This document shows positions 18,211 through 27,691 of a DNA stretch of 36,846 nucleotides, piece by piece. Below the pieces are notes generated by a model. The model made no database searches. It was not told the origin of the DNA and saw only the letters and a program-made list of their open reading frames with translations. The stretch is from the NCBI RefSeq assembly GCF_001742425.1, contig NZ_MJEH01000030.1, forward strand, positions 1 to 36,846, written 5' to 3'. A program made the position numbers and the translations under genes. How positions within the stretch are numbered: the stretch's first letter is position 1; each line of letters starts with the position of its first letter. The DNA is from Bacillus solimangrovi (GTDB lineage: Bacteria; Bacillota; Bacilli; Bacillales; Bacillaceae_N).

Positions 18211-18747
18211 ATGGCAATTGTTAAAGTGAGAAATACAGGTGAAGTAATTTCAGGGGAAGAGAATGTGAAGCAATTTTTCGATCAGTTTGACGTTTTATAT
18301 GAGCATTGGGATGTAGAGAAGCTATCAGAAGATTTGCGTGGAAATTGTAAGATTAATGATTCACAAAAGGAAGAAGTGTTACAAGTTTTTGATACAGACA
18401 TTCGTTCTCTTGCCGAGCGAAGAGGGTATAAAAATTGGGATGTTGTCGTCTTAAATGATCAAACTCCTGACTTAGAAGCAATCTTAAAAAAGTTTGAAAA
18501 AGTGCACACTCATACAGAAGATGAAGTACGTGCCATTACAGCAGGCAGCGGTACATTTATCATTAAAGGAGATGAACAAACAGGTTATTTTGATGTGGAT
18601 CTAACAGCAGGTGATGTTATCTCTGTTCCTGAAAATACACCACATTTCTTCACGTTATCAGATGAACGTCAAGTTGTCGCAGTTCGCTTATTTATCGATC
18701 AGACAGGGTGGGTTGCACATCCGTATGAAGAAGTTGAGCAACGTTAA
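18211..18747 (+). CDS. mtnD: Acireductone dioxygenase MtnD
   Basis: This 178-residue cupin-fold dioxygenase converts the acireductone to 2-keto-4-methylthiobutyrate, the direct methionine precursor (iron form; a nickel form makes an off-pathway product). The metal ligands are visible: His99, His101 and Glu105 in VHTHTEDE, and His145 in ENTPHFF. A strong AGAGGAGG precedes the ATG. It is the last gene of mtnWXBD, with a terminator nine bases after its stop. The final transaminase (mtnE) is not in the window. Confidence 0.95.
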   Translation: MAIVKVRNTGEVISGEENVKQFFDQFDVLYEHWDVEKLSEDLRGNCKINDSQKEEVLQVFDTDIRSLAERRGYKNWDVVVLNDQTPDLEAILKKFEKVHTHTEDEVRAITAGSGTFIIKGDEQTGYFDVDLTAGDVISVPENTPHFFTLSDERQVVAVRLFIDQTGWVAHPYEEVEQR

Positions 18748-18755
18748 ATAAGTAG

Positions 18756-18787
18756 AAAAAACAGGCATCGTAGGATTCCTGTTTTTT
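18756..18787 (+). terminator. Terminator of mtnWXBD
   Basis: The stem AAAAAACAGG (18756-18765) with CCTGTTTTTT (18778-18787), extended inside by ATC/GAT, works in both orientations. Confidence 0.9.
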
Positions 18788-18836
18788 CACTTTTATTATT
18801 GAATTTCTTAACAGAAGCTTCGATTTTGGAATAGAT

Positions 18837-18876
18837 AGAAGTGGGAATCAAATGTCAGATCGTTTCAACTAACCTG
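18837..18876. repeat. Dispersed intergenic repeat, short copy
   Basis: It contains GAAGTGGGA and, 18 bases later, CGTTTCAACTAACC, the core of the repeat family described in the findings. Confidence 0.4.
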
Positions 18877-18916
18877 TAAGTCGAGCATGGGAAAGTTGAA
18901 TGATGCCGTGTTACTT

Positions 18917-19186
18917 TTACCAGAATAGAAGCCCTGCAATTGCGATACCTGCAATTGCGCCAAGTGCAAGTGCACCAAAACAGCGGCCACCGTAACATCC
19001 ATAACCACCATAGCCACCGTAATAGCCATAACCGTATCCGCCTAGGCCTCGTCTCGGTCGATCAAGGTAGACGTAACGACGGTCTACATTTCGAATTCTT
19101 CCAGTGTGTACACGACCTGATTTATCGGTGATGTGTACCATACGACCACGGTATTGCCTACACGTTTCATAATGTCTGCATGCCAA
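18917..19186 (-). CDS. Small Gly/Tyr-rich protein with N-terminal nucleic-acid-binding-like fold
   Basis: This 89-residue protein has three parts. The first (about 1-50) is MACRHYETCRQYRGRMVHIT, then a DKSGRVHTGRIRNVDRRYVYL stretch with the look of a small SH3/Sm-like barrel. A GYGYGYYGGYGGYGCYGG tract follows, then a C-terminal alanine/glycine-rich hydrophobic segment ending in LLFW. The start is the TTG at 19186 because GGAGGGG lies 8 bases upstream; the ATG at 19219 has no Shine-Dalgarno. The composition recalls small Bacillus spore-coat or surface proteins, but I cannot assign a function. Confidence 0.65.
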   Translation of the reverse strand: MACRHYETCRQYRGRMVHITDKSGRVHTGRIRNVDRRYVYLDRPRRGLGGYGYGYYGGYGGYGCYGGRCFGALALGAIAGIAIAGLLFW

Positions 19187-19257
19187 TGTTTTCCCCTCCT
19201 CGATAAATGTTTTCACCATAGTGTATGAAGAGGAGAGTTAAAGAGATTGTACGCTTG

Positions 19258-19962
19258 TCACGATTTTGAGGACTTTTTAGAACGATATAGATATCCTACA
19301 ATCTTGTTGTTCGATTTTTCGACTAAATTTTGATGATGATTTAATAACTGTATATGTTCAGCAGGAATGTTTTCACTTGGTGATAATTGTGTAAAACCTT
19401 TATTAGGAGGCACAGGTGAGGCAACGATACTAGAAAAACCTGCGTTCGTTAAGGCATCGACCCATTCAGTTTTAGAATAGAGCTCGTTTATATGATAGAA
19501 ACTTTTGTAATCTCTAATGATGTCGTTGTCAGCTTCAGAGTTTGTCATTTCAATAGCTAGTAATGTACCACCTGGTTTAAGGACACGATAATATTCGCTT
19601 AACGTTTCTGAAGTATTTGTAAAACTAGCGGTACTTTCTGATAAGACAAGATCAAAAGTTTCGTCTGAGAAAGGCATCTTTTCAACACTACCATTCACGA
19701 GGTTAATCGATGAAAGCTCTTTAGGAAGTAGTGATTTTGCCCTTTCAAGCATATGTTTATGGTTATCTAATGCATAAATTTCGCAGTCAAAGTTATCTGC
19801 CATCCATGCACTCGTTTCACACAGCCCACAACCTGCATCTAAAATAACAGACTGTTCATCGATTTGTTCATTTTTAAGGCATTGCTTTGAGAAATCAATT
19901 CCTCCAGGATGTGCACTGTGCACACCGAAACTTGCAAGCATGTCGATATAAGAATGTGTCAT
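19258..19962 (-). CDS. Class I SAM-dependent methyltransferase
   Basis: This 234-residue protein has the Rossmann methyltransferase signature: motif I VILDAGCGLCETSAWMA (residues about 39-55), the acidic loop IYALDNH, motif II FDLVLSESTASFTN and motif III LKPGGTLLAIEMT. The type resembles UbiE/methyltransf_11 small-molecule enzymes; the substrate is unknown. AAGGAGAG lies about 9 bases upstream of the ATG. It is monocistronic as far as I can see. Although SAM-dependent, it lies outside the S-box-controlled units. Confidence 0.85.
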   Translation of the reverse strand: MTHSYIDMLASFGVHSAHPGGIDFSKQCLKNEQIDEQSVILDAGCGLCETSAWMADNFDCEIYALDNHKHMLERAKSLLPKELSSINLVNGSVEKMPFSDETFDLVLSESTASFTNTSETLSEYYRVLKPGGTLLAIEMTNSEADNDIIRDYKSFYHINELYSKTEWVDALTNAGFSSIVASPVPPNKGFTQLSPSENIPAEHIQLLNHHQNLVEKSNNKIVGYLYRSKKSSKS

Positions 19963-20134
19963 GATGTACGTCTCTCCTTAATTGTAAAAATATCAGTTTC
20001 TTTACCTTATGCAAAAGGTGGAGAGATGGTCTTACTAGGTTATAAAAATATCGGAATGAATTGACGTTAAGGTAGAGGAGTTTGATGGTATATGTTAAAA
20101 TTTTCTATATGACTAGTAGTTGGGGTGGGGATTA

Positions 20135-20386
20135 TTGAATACATTAATGATAATTATTCTATTGTGGCAAATGGTATTAGGCGTGTCTGTCATCTCAGGT
20201 GTCATTGGTATCTTAACAAAGTCATGGATATACATGTTGATTAGTTTTATCACTTCTCTGCCTGTCTCATTTATTTTCCTCGGTTCAAGCAGTCTAACGA
20301 TAATAGTTAAGTTTATACCGTTATTATTACTTCTTCTCACAATCGTATTTTGGAAAGAAAAGAGGAGACGAGCTTGCCATACATAA
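20135..20386 (+). CDS. Small hydrophobic membrane protein
   Basis: This protein of about 83 residues has three hydrophobic segments and a basic C-terminus (WKEKRRRACHT). The start is set to a TTG at 20135 next to the purine-rich GGGGTGGGG; the frame is open from another TTG at 20120, so the start is uncertain. No family is recognised. A hairpin with T-run follows about 90 bases downstream. Confidence 0.5.
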   Translation: MNTLMIIILLWQMVLGVSVISGVIGILTKSWIYMLISFITSLPVSFIFLGSSSLTIIVKFIPLLLLLLTIVFWKEKRRRACHT

Positions 20387-20475
20387 TTTGTAGCCTAATT
20401 CGTCTCAAATAGAGTTTGAATATGTTCTAAATTGATTGTTTTATAGGTTGAACATCATATACAAAATCGTTGAGA

Positions 20476-20521
20476 CGAAACGCAGAGGTTAGAGCATCCT
20501 CTGCGTTTTGTCGATTTTTTT
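20476..20521 (+). terminator. Terminator after small membrane gene
   Basis: The long stem CGAAACGCAGAGG (20476-20488) with CCTCTGCGTTTTG (20498-20510) is followed by TCGA and seven T. An upstream TCGTCTCAA (20400-20408) can pair either with GAGACGA (20365-20371) or with TTGAGACGA (20470-20478), whose last bases belong to this stem. Confidence 0.8.
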
Positions 20522-20921
20522 GAAGTGCTTCTCAACTAACACTTTCCTGATTAATAACTGGGAAATTCTCAGCCTACTTGACTGTTCTGACTCGATACTT
20601 AATCAAAGTAATTACATTTAATAGAATTGTAACGATGAGAAGAATGGCTGAGACCTTCATCACAAATTCCATTGTATCCATAAGAGCACCAAAATCCTGA
20701 ACATTACTATTAAACTTGTTAATAATTATGAGTAAAACAGATATACAAGTATGGATACTTCATAATACTACTCGTGAGGACCTTGAAAACAAAAAGTTAA
20801 TTATTGTAAATAAAGAAGGGAATGAGTTTTGAAATTATCTTTATTTAAAAATAAAATGGCGCACACCTAAAAAAGCTAGGTTACGCCATAGTTTTAAACT
20901 AATATCATATCAATTAGGAAT
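20522..20921. other. Intergenic stretch, only doubtful tiny ORFs
   Basis: About 400 bases without a convincing gene. A 35-codon minus-strand frame (20574-20681) would encode a single membrane helix with a basic tail but has only a weak ribosome site. A 34-codon plus-strand frame follows at about 20729. A hairpin at 20856-20889 (ATGGCG/CGCCAT plus ACCTA/TAGGT) could be a second terminator for the chemoreceptor gene. Confidence 0.4.
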
Positions 20922-20953
20922 AAAAAAGCATTTCTGAATGAACAGAAACGCTT
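20922..20953 (-). terminator. Terminator of chemoreceptor gene
   Basis: The stem AAGC-TTTCTG with CAGAAA-GCTT (20926-20953) is followed on the minus strand by six T. It lies about 50 bases after the chemoreceptor stop. Confidence 0.85.
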
Positions 20954-21001
20954 CAAAGGATACTTTTAGTTAAAAAAACTTAAAGTGTAGCCACGTTAAC
21001 T

Positions 21002-23098
21002 TTACTCATGCTCAGTATCATTTTCTTGTTCGAGTTTAAATGTGGAAACGGATTTTTGTAATTGTTCGGTTAGCTTGCGTAGGTTCGTTGAAATGTTGTT
21101 CACTTTCTCAACTGTATTTTGCTGTTCAACGGATGTGCCCATCACTTCTTCAACGCCAGCTGTAGTCGTTTGACTAACGCTAGTTATCCGTTCAATGGAA
21201 TCTAGTATTTCTTTGCTACTTTCGGTTAGTTTGTCACTTTCAAGAGCAATGTGATCAATGTCAGTTGATAATTCTTTGACAAAATCGCTGATGCGTACAA
21301 AGCTCTCTTCACTCTTATGAACGAGCTTGGCTCCGTCATCAATTGACGATTGATTTTCTTCAATATAGGCTAAGCTTTTCTTCGAATCAGCTTGAATTTC
21401 TTGAATTAACGTTGAGACACTGTCGACTGCTTCACTACTTTGTTGGGCGAGCTTCTTCACTTCTTGAGCTACAACTGCAAATCCACGTCCATGTTCACCA
21501 GCTTGTGCTGCTTCAATGGATGCATTTAGTGAAAGTAAGTTTGTTTGTTCAGAGATATCGTGAATCAACTGTGTGATGTCACTAATTTGATGTAAGCGTG
21601 TATCGAGTGACTTCATCAGATGTGAAGATTCATTGCTCTGTTTAACAATGGTTTGCATGCTACCACGTATTTCTTCCATTGCATGACGCCCATGTTCGGA
21701 TGCTTCCATCGTTTTTCTTGAGTGATCAGAAATCGTTGTTAGATTTTCGTTCATCGTATTGATCGATGATACATTATCATTCACATGATTTGACATATTC
21801 ACGAGGTCAGTACTTAATAACTCTGAGCCTGAAGATACTTCATCCATTGCACTTGTAATCACTGTTGAAACATTTGCAGAGGTTTCAGCTTGGTCTTGAA
21901 GAATGTGTGCATCTTTTTTCGCATCTTCTGTTAAGTGATTGATGCTTGTAGCAATTGTCCGTAAGCTATCAATCATTTTATTGACGGATTTTAGTAGTGA
22001 ACCAATTTCGTCCTTCGATTTCACTGTCATTGTTTGTGTTAAATCGCCACTAGCAACTGATTCCATAAAGAGGGACAGCTTCTGAATTGGACGGATAAAG
22101 TATTGAGCCATCATCCAGCTAATAAATACTGTCAATCCGATCAGGATGAGGATAACGAGCCCTTGAATAGACGTCATCGTTTGAAGCATGGCATCGTTTT
22201 TTTCGTTCGCACTGTTAATTTGTTTACTCATATTTTGTGAAATTGTAGTTGAGAATGATTGGATTTCTTCAACAGGTATGACTGATAAAATTGACCAGTT
22301 TGATTGTTCATCTGTAATCGGTAAGTAGCTTACTTGTTCAATGTCTAAAATGACTTTGCCATCATCTGTTGTGTCCTTGTAGTAAGGCAATGTTGAAACA
22401 GGTTGATGAATTAGTGTTTGATCAGGATGATTAATAATTGTACCTGCGCCATCTAGTAAAATAATATATCCTGTTTGTCCAACTTTCACGTCTGATACGT
22501 AACGTTGGATGTTCTCTAATGAGAGATGTGTACCGATAACACCAGTTGTTTCGTTATCGATTACAATTGGGGTGCTAACTGTCACGTACGGATTGTCACC
22601 ATTCTCTATGACGTTTGATATGTAAAATTTGTTCTCAGTTAAGGAACGTGCATGAATGTACCAATCTTGGTCTTGAATGTTGTCATTGAGTAGGTCATTT
22701 GAATTGGTAGAATAATTGATGCGGTTAGTATGTACGAAGACAGAATTCATCGTTGGATCATGTTTGACATATTGTGAAAAGAGCGTCTGTATTTCGTCAA
22801 TGTTCCCGTTTGTGGCGGATGTTAGCTCTTTAAGAATGGTCAAATTGGATTTTGCAGAATCGAATAATTGATCGAGTTGTTCAATCGTTCGTTTCCCGTC
22901 TAAGTGGATCATCGTACCTGCGTAATGCCCTGAAAATCCGCTAACATCTCGCTTAACATTCTCTGATAACGTGTCTGTCATTGTATTAACATTCTCAGAA
23001 AAATTATGTATGGATAAGTATGAGAAGAGCGAACATGCAAGGATGATAAATACGGAAATGCTTACAACCCCACTAATTAGTTTGGTTTTTAACTTCAC
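21002..23098 (-). CDS. Methyl-accepting chemotaxis protein with dCache sensor
   Basis: This transmembrane chemoreceptor has about 698 residues. Layout: short basic N-terminus, TM1 (about 7-28), extracellular dCache-type sensor (about 35-300, with [19 protein letters not shown] and [10 protein letters not shown] blocks), TM2 (about 310-332), HAMP (about 333-386, [17 protein letters not shown]), and a long coiled-coil signalling domain with the hairpin tip [20 protein letters not shown] and [15 protein letters not shown]. It signals to CheA/CheW; the ligand is unknown. The start is the GTG at 23098, seven bases from TAGGAGG; the ATG at 23104 sits only one base past that site. Single-gene unit with its own terminator. 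Confidence 0.93.
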   Translation of the reverse strand: MKLKTKLISGVVSISVFIILACSLFSYLSIHNFSENVNTMTDTLSENVKRDVSGFSGHYAGTMIHLDGKRTIEQLDQLFDSAKSNLTILKELTSATNGNIDEIQTLFSQYVKHDPTMNSVFVHTNRINYSTNSNDLLNDNIQDQDWYIHARSLTENKFYISNVIENGDNPYVTVSTPIVIDNETTGVIGTHLSLENIQRYVSDVKVGQTGYIILLDGAGTIINHPDQTLIHQPVSTLPYYKDTTDDGKVILDIEQVSYLPITDEQSNWSILSVIPVEEIQSFSTTISQNMSKQINSANEKNDAMLQTMTSIQGLVILILIGLTVFISWMMAQYFIRPIQKLSLFMESVASGDLTQTMTVKSKDEIGSLLKSVNKMIDSLRTIATSINHLTEDAKKDAHILQDQAETSANVSTVITSAMDEVSSGSELLSTDLVNMSNHVNDNVSSINTMNENLTTISDHSRKTMEASEHGRHAMEEIRGSMQTIVKQSNESSHLMKSLDTRLHQISDITQLIHDISEQTNLLSLNASIEAAQAGEHGRGFAVVAQEVKKLAQQSSEAVDSVSTLIQEIQADSKKSLAYIEENQSSIDDGAKLVHKSEESFVRISDFVKELSTDIDHIALESDKLTESSKEILDSIERITSVSQTTTAGVEEVMGTSVEQQNTVEKVNNISTNLRKLTEQLQKSVSTFKLEQENDTEHE

Positions 23099-23217
23099 AG
23101 CCATCCCTCCTACGTTCTTACCACAATTATACTATACTACCAAATATACCAATAGTAATGAATTGAAGGAATATAAGAATAGTTCGTGACAATTGGAGAA
23201 GTGATAAGGAGAAAGAA

Positions 23218-23247
23218 AACGCTACTTCAAAACGTAGAAGTAGCGTT
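23218..23247 (-). terminator. Terminator of TauE/SafE gene
   Basis: A perfect 11-bp stem (23218-23228 with 23237-23247) is followed on the minus strand by TTTCTTTCTCC. Confidence 0.8.
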
Positions 23248-23263
23248 AGAACGGAAGCTTAAT

Positions 23264-24004
23264 TTAACTAAAAAACCATAAACGAATCGACATGACAGTG
23301 ACAACGATGATAAGGATGAGTCGAATCCATTTCTCACCTTTACTAACTGCGAATTTACTACCTAGCAACGCGCCGATACTCGTTCCAACAGCTAATGTAA
23401 GACCATATCCCCATGCGACTTGACCGTTAATGATGAAGATAATTAATGAGGATAACATATAGACGGCGACAACGAATACTTTAATGCTATTAATCTTAAT
23501 TAGTGACATGCCTGAGATAAGAGTTAATGTTGCGATAATAATGAAACCAACACCTGCTTGAATAAATCCTCCATAAAATCCAACGAAGAAGAACGAAATG
23601 ATCATGAGTAAGCGATGTTTCTTAGAAGCGGATGCTTGTTCTGTTAACTTACTCGTTGGGTTCCAAATGATGAGGATAAGTACGATGACCATCACGACTG
23701 ATAAAATTTTGTTAAATAATTCATCGGAAAGCTGAATTGCAGCGTTCGCACCAACAATAGAGCCGATGACAGCAGGGATAGCTAACATTGTGCTTAAGCG
23801 CCAATCAAAATATCCACTCTTACGAAATGAGGCAATTGCCACGATGTTTTGCGCCATTAGTGCGATACGGTTTGTGCCATTTGCCATTGCTGATGGTAAG
23901 CCAAGAAAGATGAGCATTGGCATCGTAATGAGTGAGCCACCTCCAGCAACAACATTCAAAAACCCTGCAATTATTCCTGCTAATAAGATGATGAGATAAG
24001 TCAT
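23264..24004 (-). CDS. TauE/SafE-family membrane permease
   Basis: This 246-residue protein has eight or so membrane helices. The family pattern is clear: LLAGIIAGFLNVVAGGGSLI at the N-terminus, ANGTNRIALMAQN near residue 41, and GFYGGFIQAGVGFIII near 137. TauE/SafE proteins export sulfite or other sulfur-containing organic anions, and many remain unassigned. AAAGGG precedes the ATG. It lies between its own terminator and that of the EAL gene, so it is probably transcribed alone. The closeness to a methionine salvage cluster is suggestive but several genes away. Confidence 0.9.
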   Translation of the reverse strand: MTYLIILLAGIIAGFLNVVAGGGSLITMPMLIFLGLPSAMANGTNRIALMAQNIVAIASFRKSGYFDWRLSTMLAIPAVIGSIVGANAAIQLSDELFNKILSVVMVIVLILIIWNPTSKLTEQASASKKHRLLMIISFFFVGFYGGFIQAGVGFIIIATLTLISGMSLIKINSIKVFVVAVYMLSSLIIFIINGQVAWGYGLTLAVGTSIGALLGSKFAVSKGEKWIRLILIIVVTVMSIRLWFFS

Positions 24005-24054
24005 GATTACAACCCTTTCTACATATAAACTAGCATTATCCGTTAAGAAGTAAA

Positions 24055-24084
24055 AAACACATCCACTATCAGTAAGATGTGTTT
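24055..24084 (-). terminator. Terminator of EAL-domain gene
   Basis: A perfect 9-bp stem (24055-24063 with 24076-24084) is followed on the minus strand by a run of six T shared with the stem end. Confidence 0.85.
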
Positions 24085-24087
24085 AAA

Positions 24088-26112
24088 CTAATGAGATAAA
24101 TGATTTATTTCATTAGTTGATTGAAGTAAAGCGAGTGTTTCTTTTTCAGGTAACGGTTTACTGAAAAAGAAGCCTTGTGCAAATTCACATTCGAGTTCTT
24201 GCAAAAACCTTAATTGTTCCTCAGTTTCTACGCCTTCTGCAACGACTTTTAAATTTAACTCATGTGCCATGGCGATGATTGCTTTTGTTAAGGCGATATT
24301 ACTTTTGTTATTTGGAATATCCCAGATGAATGCGCGATCGACTTTTAAGATATCAATTGAAAGTTTCTGAAGATAACTTAAGTTCGAATGTCCGGTTCCA
24401 AAATCATCTATCGATACTTCAATTCCTAATTTTCGTAAATCTTTTACCGTATTAATAACCGATTTGTTTTCAAACATGCTAAGGCTTTCGGTTATTTCAA
24501 ATTCAATTAACGAACGATTAACGCCTGTTTCTTCTAAGATTCGTTTAGTCGTCTTCACGAGATTCGGGTCTTGGAATTGCTTAGGTGATAAGTTAATCGC
24601 TGTTTTTATCGGTTCATAGCCTTGTTTTGCCCATTTTATTTGATTGTTACACACTGTTTCTAACACCCACTCACCGAATGGGATAATTAACCCTGTCTCT
24701 TCAGCAAGTGGAATGAAGTCAACGGGAGAAACGATTCCAAGTTCTTGATGTTTCCAACGCATCAGTACTTCTAGTCCACAAATTTGCTCACTTTTTAAGT
24801 CGATTTGCGGTTGGTAATAGAGCAACAGTTCATTATTTTCGAGAGCTTTATGAAGATGTGACTCTAACGTTAATTTACGCTTAATATCAGATTGCAATTG
24901 ATCGCCGAAACATTGAAATGCTCGCTTATTTTCCTTAGAAGCTGTTTTGGCAAGAAGGGCATACTTATATAATTCTTCTGGATCAGTGCTATCATGTTTG
25001 AACGTACTAATTCCGATGTTTGCACTAATAAAGAGGTGTTCGCCGTTAATAACGAAACCTGCATCAAGTCCTTTTAAGATTTTATCGACTTCAAATGTGA
25101 TTTCTTCCCGTTCTGTTACACTCGGTAAGATAAGTGCAAATTCCTTCGAATTCACACGTGCTAACGTATGGCTACGATAGAGATGATGGATACGCGTTGC
25201 TGCACGTTGGATGAGTTCATCACCAACTTTGTAACCGAATGCAGCATTCAATTGTTTTAATTTTCCGATGTCGATAATAAATAAGGAAAAACCAGTTTTA
25301 TCATACTCGGTACTCGTTGCACAATACGTTAAATGCTTCATAAATAGTTGAAGCTTAGGTAAACGCGTAAACGAATCATAGTGTGTCAGGAATTCGATTT
25401 TCCCTTCAGCTTGTCGTTGCTTAGATATATCGGTAAAAACGCCGATGAAGTTTTTCGTTTTGCCATTAATATCTTTTATCGATGTAATGCTTAGCCGTTC
25501 TGGATATACTTCACCATTTTTTCGTTGATTAATAAGCTCTCCTGACCATGTCTTTTGTTTATCTATTTCGTTCCACATCGTTTTATAAAATTCGTTTGAA
25601 TGCATGTTTGAATTTAAAATATTCGGATTTTTCCCTAAAACTTCATGTTTTGTATAACCTGTCGTTTCTACAAATGATGGGTTAACCTCAATAATTTTTG
25701 CATTTTTGTCTGTAATAATTAACCCCTCATGCATATGCTTGAACACTTCACCGTATAAGTCTAATTTTTCGCGTGTGTCTAATAGATTTTTAATGTATAC
25801 TCTATCACGAAAAATAAAACGGTACGCTATGTAAAACATAATACAAGAAGTGAACAGGAGAAATACCCAGCTTTTATAATGAACTAACGTATTATAGTGT
25901 TGAATATCATTTGCAATCGTATTGATGTAGGTGTTGAGTAGCAAAATGCCACTGCTACCAATTAGTGCATAAATAGCTGTAAAGATAAATGCAAACATGA
26001 CACCGTTTTTTATATAAAAACGGGGCTTGTTATCCTTTAACAACTTACTCACAACCTTTCTGAATCTACAAGAAGATTGAACATACTTCAGAAAAAAGGG
26101 GCAAAATATCAT
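24088..26112 (-). CDS. Membrane PAS-GGDEF(degenerate)-EAL c-di-GMP phosphodiesterase
   Basis: A protein of up to 674 residues: two membrane helices (about 38-60 and 81-100), a PAS domain (about 118-230), a GGDEF domain (about 240-400) and an EAL domain (about 412-665). The GGDEF motif is NSKEF (321-325), so cyclase activity is unlikely. The EAL motif reads EVL (448-450), but the expected catalytic and metal residues are present: Glu448, Asn507, Glu539, Asp569-Asp570, Lys590, Glu626 and Gln646. I infer an active c-di-GMP phosphodiesterase tuned by the PAS and the degenerate GGDEF. The first ATG lacks a Shine-Dalgarno, so the true start may lie up to 38 residues downstream. It is divergent from the PilZ gene. 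Confidence 0.9.
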   Translation of the reverse strand: MIFCPFFLKYVQSSCRFRKVVSKLLKDNKPRFYIKNGVMFAFIFTAIYALIGSSGILLLNTYINTIANDIQHYNTLVHYKSWVFLLFTSCIMFYIAYRFIFRDRVYIKNLLDTREKLDLYGEVFKHMHEGLIITDKNAKIIEVNPSFVETTGYTKHEVLGKNPNILNSNMHSNEFYKTMWNEIDKQKTWSGELINQRKNGEVYPERLSITSIKDINGKTKNFIGVFTDISKQRQAEGKIEFLTHYDSFTRLPKLQLFMKHLTYCATSTEYDKTGFSLFIIDIGKLKQLNAAFGYKVGDELIQRAATRIHHLYRSHTLARVNSKEFALILPSVTEREEITFEVDKILKGLDAGFVINGEHLFISANIGISTFKHDSTDPEELYKYALLAKTASKENKRAFQCFGDQLQSDIKRKLTLESHLHKALENNELLLYYQPQIDLKSEQICGLEVLMRWKHQELGIVSPVDFIPLAEETGLIIPFGEWVLETVCNNQIKWAKQGYEPIKTAINLSPKQFQDPNLVKTTKRILEETGVNRSLIEFEITESLSMFENKSVINTVKDLRKLGIEVSIDDFGTGHSNLSYLQKLSIDILKVDRAFIWDIPNNKSNIALTKAIIAMAHELNLKVVAEGVETEEQLRFLQELECEFAQGFFFSKPLPEKETLALLQSTNEINHLSH

Positions 26113-26481
26113 TTATAAATGTGTAGCTAAATGAGCCTGTCTAAAAGGTAAGATCATAACATGCTTATTACCGATAGATTTGTGTATTTTACATGTCTTT
26201 ACAAAGTAAGGCTCGTTTGCCTCAGTGTAAGAATGTGTGGTCGACTATTTAATTATAAATATTATCAAACTAATATTATAAATTCACAAAAATGTTAAAA
26301 AAAGTAAAATAAATTAACTATAAATCTCGTAAACTATATTATATAATACCTTATTTTTCTTTAGTTTACACTATTAAGCATATCACGATTGAACTGAAGC
26401 TAAGACATCTACTTTAAAAGTTTGGAGGATTAGAGAAGTTTAAGAGGAAGAAGCACTTGATCATCTCCATTGTGTTGTATA

Positions 26482-26565
26482 TTCGTAAGTCATTACTTGA
26501 TTGGTTCAAATAACCATTAGTGAAGCTTACCAAAAAACTTCCACTGATGGAATTTTCATTTTATA
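26482..26565 (+). repeat. Dispersed intergenic repeat, copy
   Basis: It runs from CGTAAGTCATTACTTGATTG through GGTTCAAATAACCATTAG to GATGGAATTTTCATTTTAT, in the same order as the copies at 30221-30320 and 32906-33012. Confidence 0.55.
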
Positions 26566-26682
26566 TAGGATAAGATCCTTCAATATTTAACATATTTTAC
26601 TCTTTTTCATGTTATAATACTAGCCTATGTGATGTAGCAATTTATATTTAGAGTTAAGAGAGATTGTTGTGTTCAGATGTAT

Positions 26683-26770
26683 CAGGTCAGCCATTACTTG
26701 ATTGTTTCAACTGACCGTAAGTAAGGGATAAGGGGAAATCCCAACTTATATAAGTTTCACGTTATTTTAA
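26683..26770 (+). repeat. Dispersed intergenic repeat, copy
   Basis: GGTCAGCCATTACTTGATTG is followed by TTTCAACTGACCGTAAG and ends with AAGTTTCACGTTATTTTA, immediately before the PilZ gene. Confidence 0.55.
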
Positions 26771-26791
26771 ATGGTGTGGGGGATGAGTTTT

Positions 26792-27367
26792 ATGGATTAC
26801 ATAAAGCTTAAAAAGGATGAACTGTTAAGCACAGGTGCACTCTACTTATTTGAAGGGGAATTAATGAAGGTTGTTGTGAAGAATGTTGAAGATTACAATG
26901 CAGGTGACCACATAACGTGTTCATATACTGGGGTTGAATTTGAGACACAAATTCTGAAGATAAATGACAATAACTTATATATGCTCATTCCACAATTTAA
27001 TGAGCAATTTCCGAATGAGAAGCGTAAGCACCCGCGTATTAGCGGACACATTCCTGTACAGATGAAGGGATGTGCACGTTCTGAACACGAGCAAGAAAAC
27101 ATTGAAGGTTTAATTGTAGATATTAGTCGAAACGGATTTGGTTTAACAGCAAATCGTTCTCTAAATGAAAAGAACCATTATAATATTCATTTTACTGATG
27201 AACAATTACCTATCGATGTTCAAGTTATCATTCGTAATAAACGACAAACAGATGGTGAATTCCGATACGGTTGTGAAATCTCTTCTATTGAAGAAAAATG
27301 TGAATTTCTACTACGAAAATATATACTATCACAGCAATTAGCAACAAATATGGTAAAAAATAAGTAA
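26792..27367 (+). CDS. PilZ-domain c-di-GMP receptor
   Basis: This 191-residue protein has an N-terminal YcgR-like barrel (about 1-70) and a C-terminal PilZ domain (about 72-180). The c-di-GMP-binding motifs are intact: RKHPR (RxxxR, near residues 78-82) and DISRNGFGL (D/NxSxxG, near 110). Such proteins act on flagellar motors, exopolysaccharide synthesis or transcription when c-di-GMP rises. The ATG at 26792 has GGGGGATG about 9 bases upstream; ATGs at 26771 and 26783 lie before or in that site. Its neighbour on the other strand is a c-di-GMP phosphodiesterase, suggesting a local signalling pair. Confidence 0.88.
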   Translation: MDYIKLKKDELLSTGALYLFEGELMKVVVKNVEDYNAGDHITCSYTGVEFETQILKINDNNLYMLIPQFNEQFPNEKRKHPRISGHIPVQMKGCARSEHEQENIEGLIVDISRNGFGLTANRSLNEKNHYNIHFTDEQLPIDVQVIIRNKRQTDGEFRYGCEISSIEEKCEFLLRKYILSQQLATNMVKNK

Positions 27368-27520
27368 ATTAATAGTATCATATTTGTTAAATAAAAGATA
27401 AAATAGAAATATATCTAAAAGGTCTGTCGTTCTACCTTTGCACGTTTTACTAAATTAATAATTTTTTACGCTTAGTGAAAAATGTACATGGATGAGAAGA
27501 ACGAGTAGATTGTTTGAAAC

Positions 27521-27602
27521 TTAGAAGTGGGCGTTATGATTGAAAAATACATATGAAACTTGAACATCAGTCATGACTTGATGGAAGTTTGACTTTATTA
27601 AT
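27521..27602 (+). repeat. Dispersed intergenic repeat, copy
   Basis: It starts TTAGAAGTGGGCG and ends ACATCAGTCATGACTTGATG, then GAAGTTTGACTTTATTAA. The start and the end blocks match the copy at 30221-30320; the middle is shorter. Confidence 0.5.
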
Positions 27603-27639
27603 AGAAAAAGTGTTCCATATAGAAATGTTTAGCTATAAG

Positions 27640-27691
27640 TTCTATCGGCTTACCTTTATAACATAAGTTTTCATGTTAGTAACCGATAGAA
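27640..27691. repeat. Long hairpin in front of S41 protease gene
   Basis: The arms TTCTATCGG-(C)-TTAC (27640-27653) and GTAACCGATAGAA (27679-27691) pair with one bulged base. An inner TAACAT/ATGTTA (27659-27664 with 27673-27678) leaves an 8-nt loop. It ends about 40 bases upstream of the start codon and has no T-run. It may be a folded 5' leader or a regulator site. Confidence 0.5.

Larger units (their letters stand above)
26113..26791. other. Divergent intergenic region between EAL and PilZ genes
   Basis: About 680 AT-rich bases without a gene. It contains two diverged copies of the dispersed repeat (26482-26565 and 26683-26770) and a TATAAT at 26613-26618 that could be the -10 box of the PilZ gene, with no good -35 partner. 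The EAL gene promoter should lie in the left part. Confidence 0.5.

Noticed and set aside
20574-20681. 35-codon minus-strand frame with one membrane helix
   Set aside because: The ribosome site is weak, and there is no visible promoter or neighbour that would support it. It could still be real; a homologue search would decide.
20729-20833. 34-codon plus-strand frame starting MSKTDIQVWILHN
   Set aside because: No Shine-Dalgarno and no family resemblance; probably a chance frame or a worn fragment.
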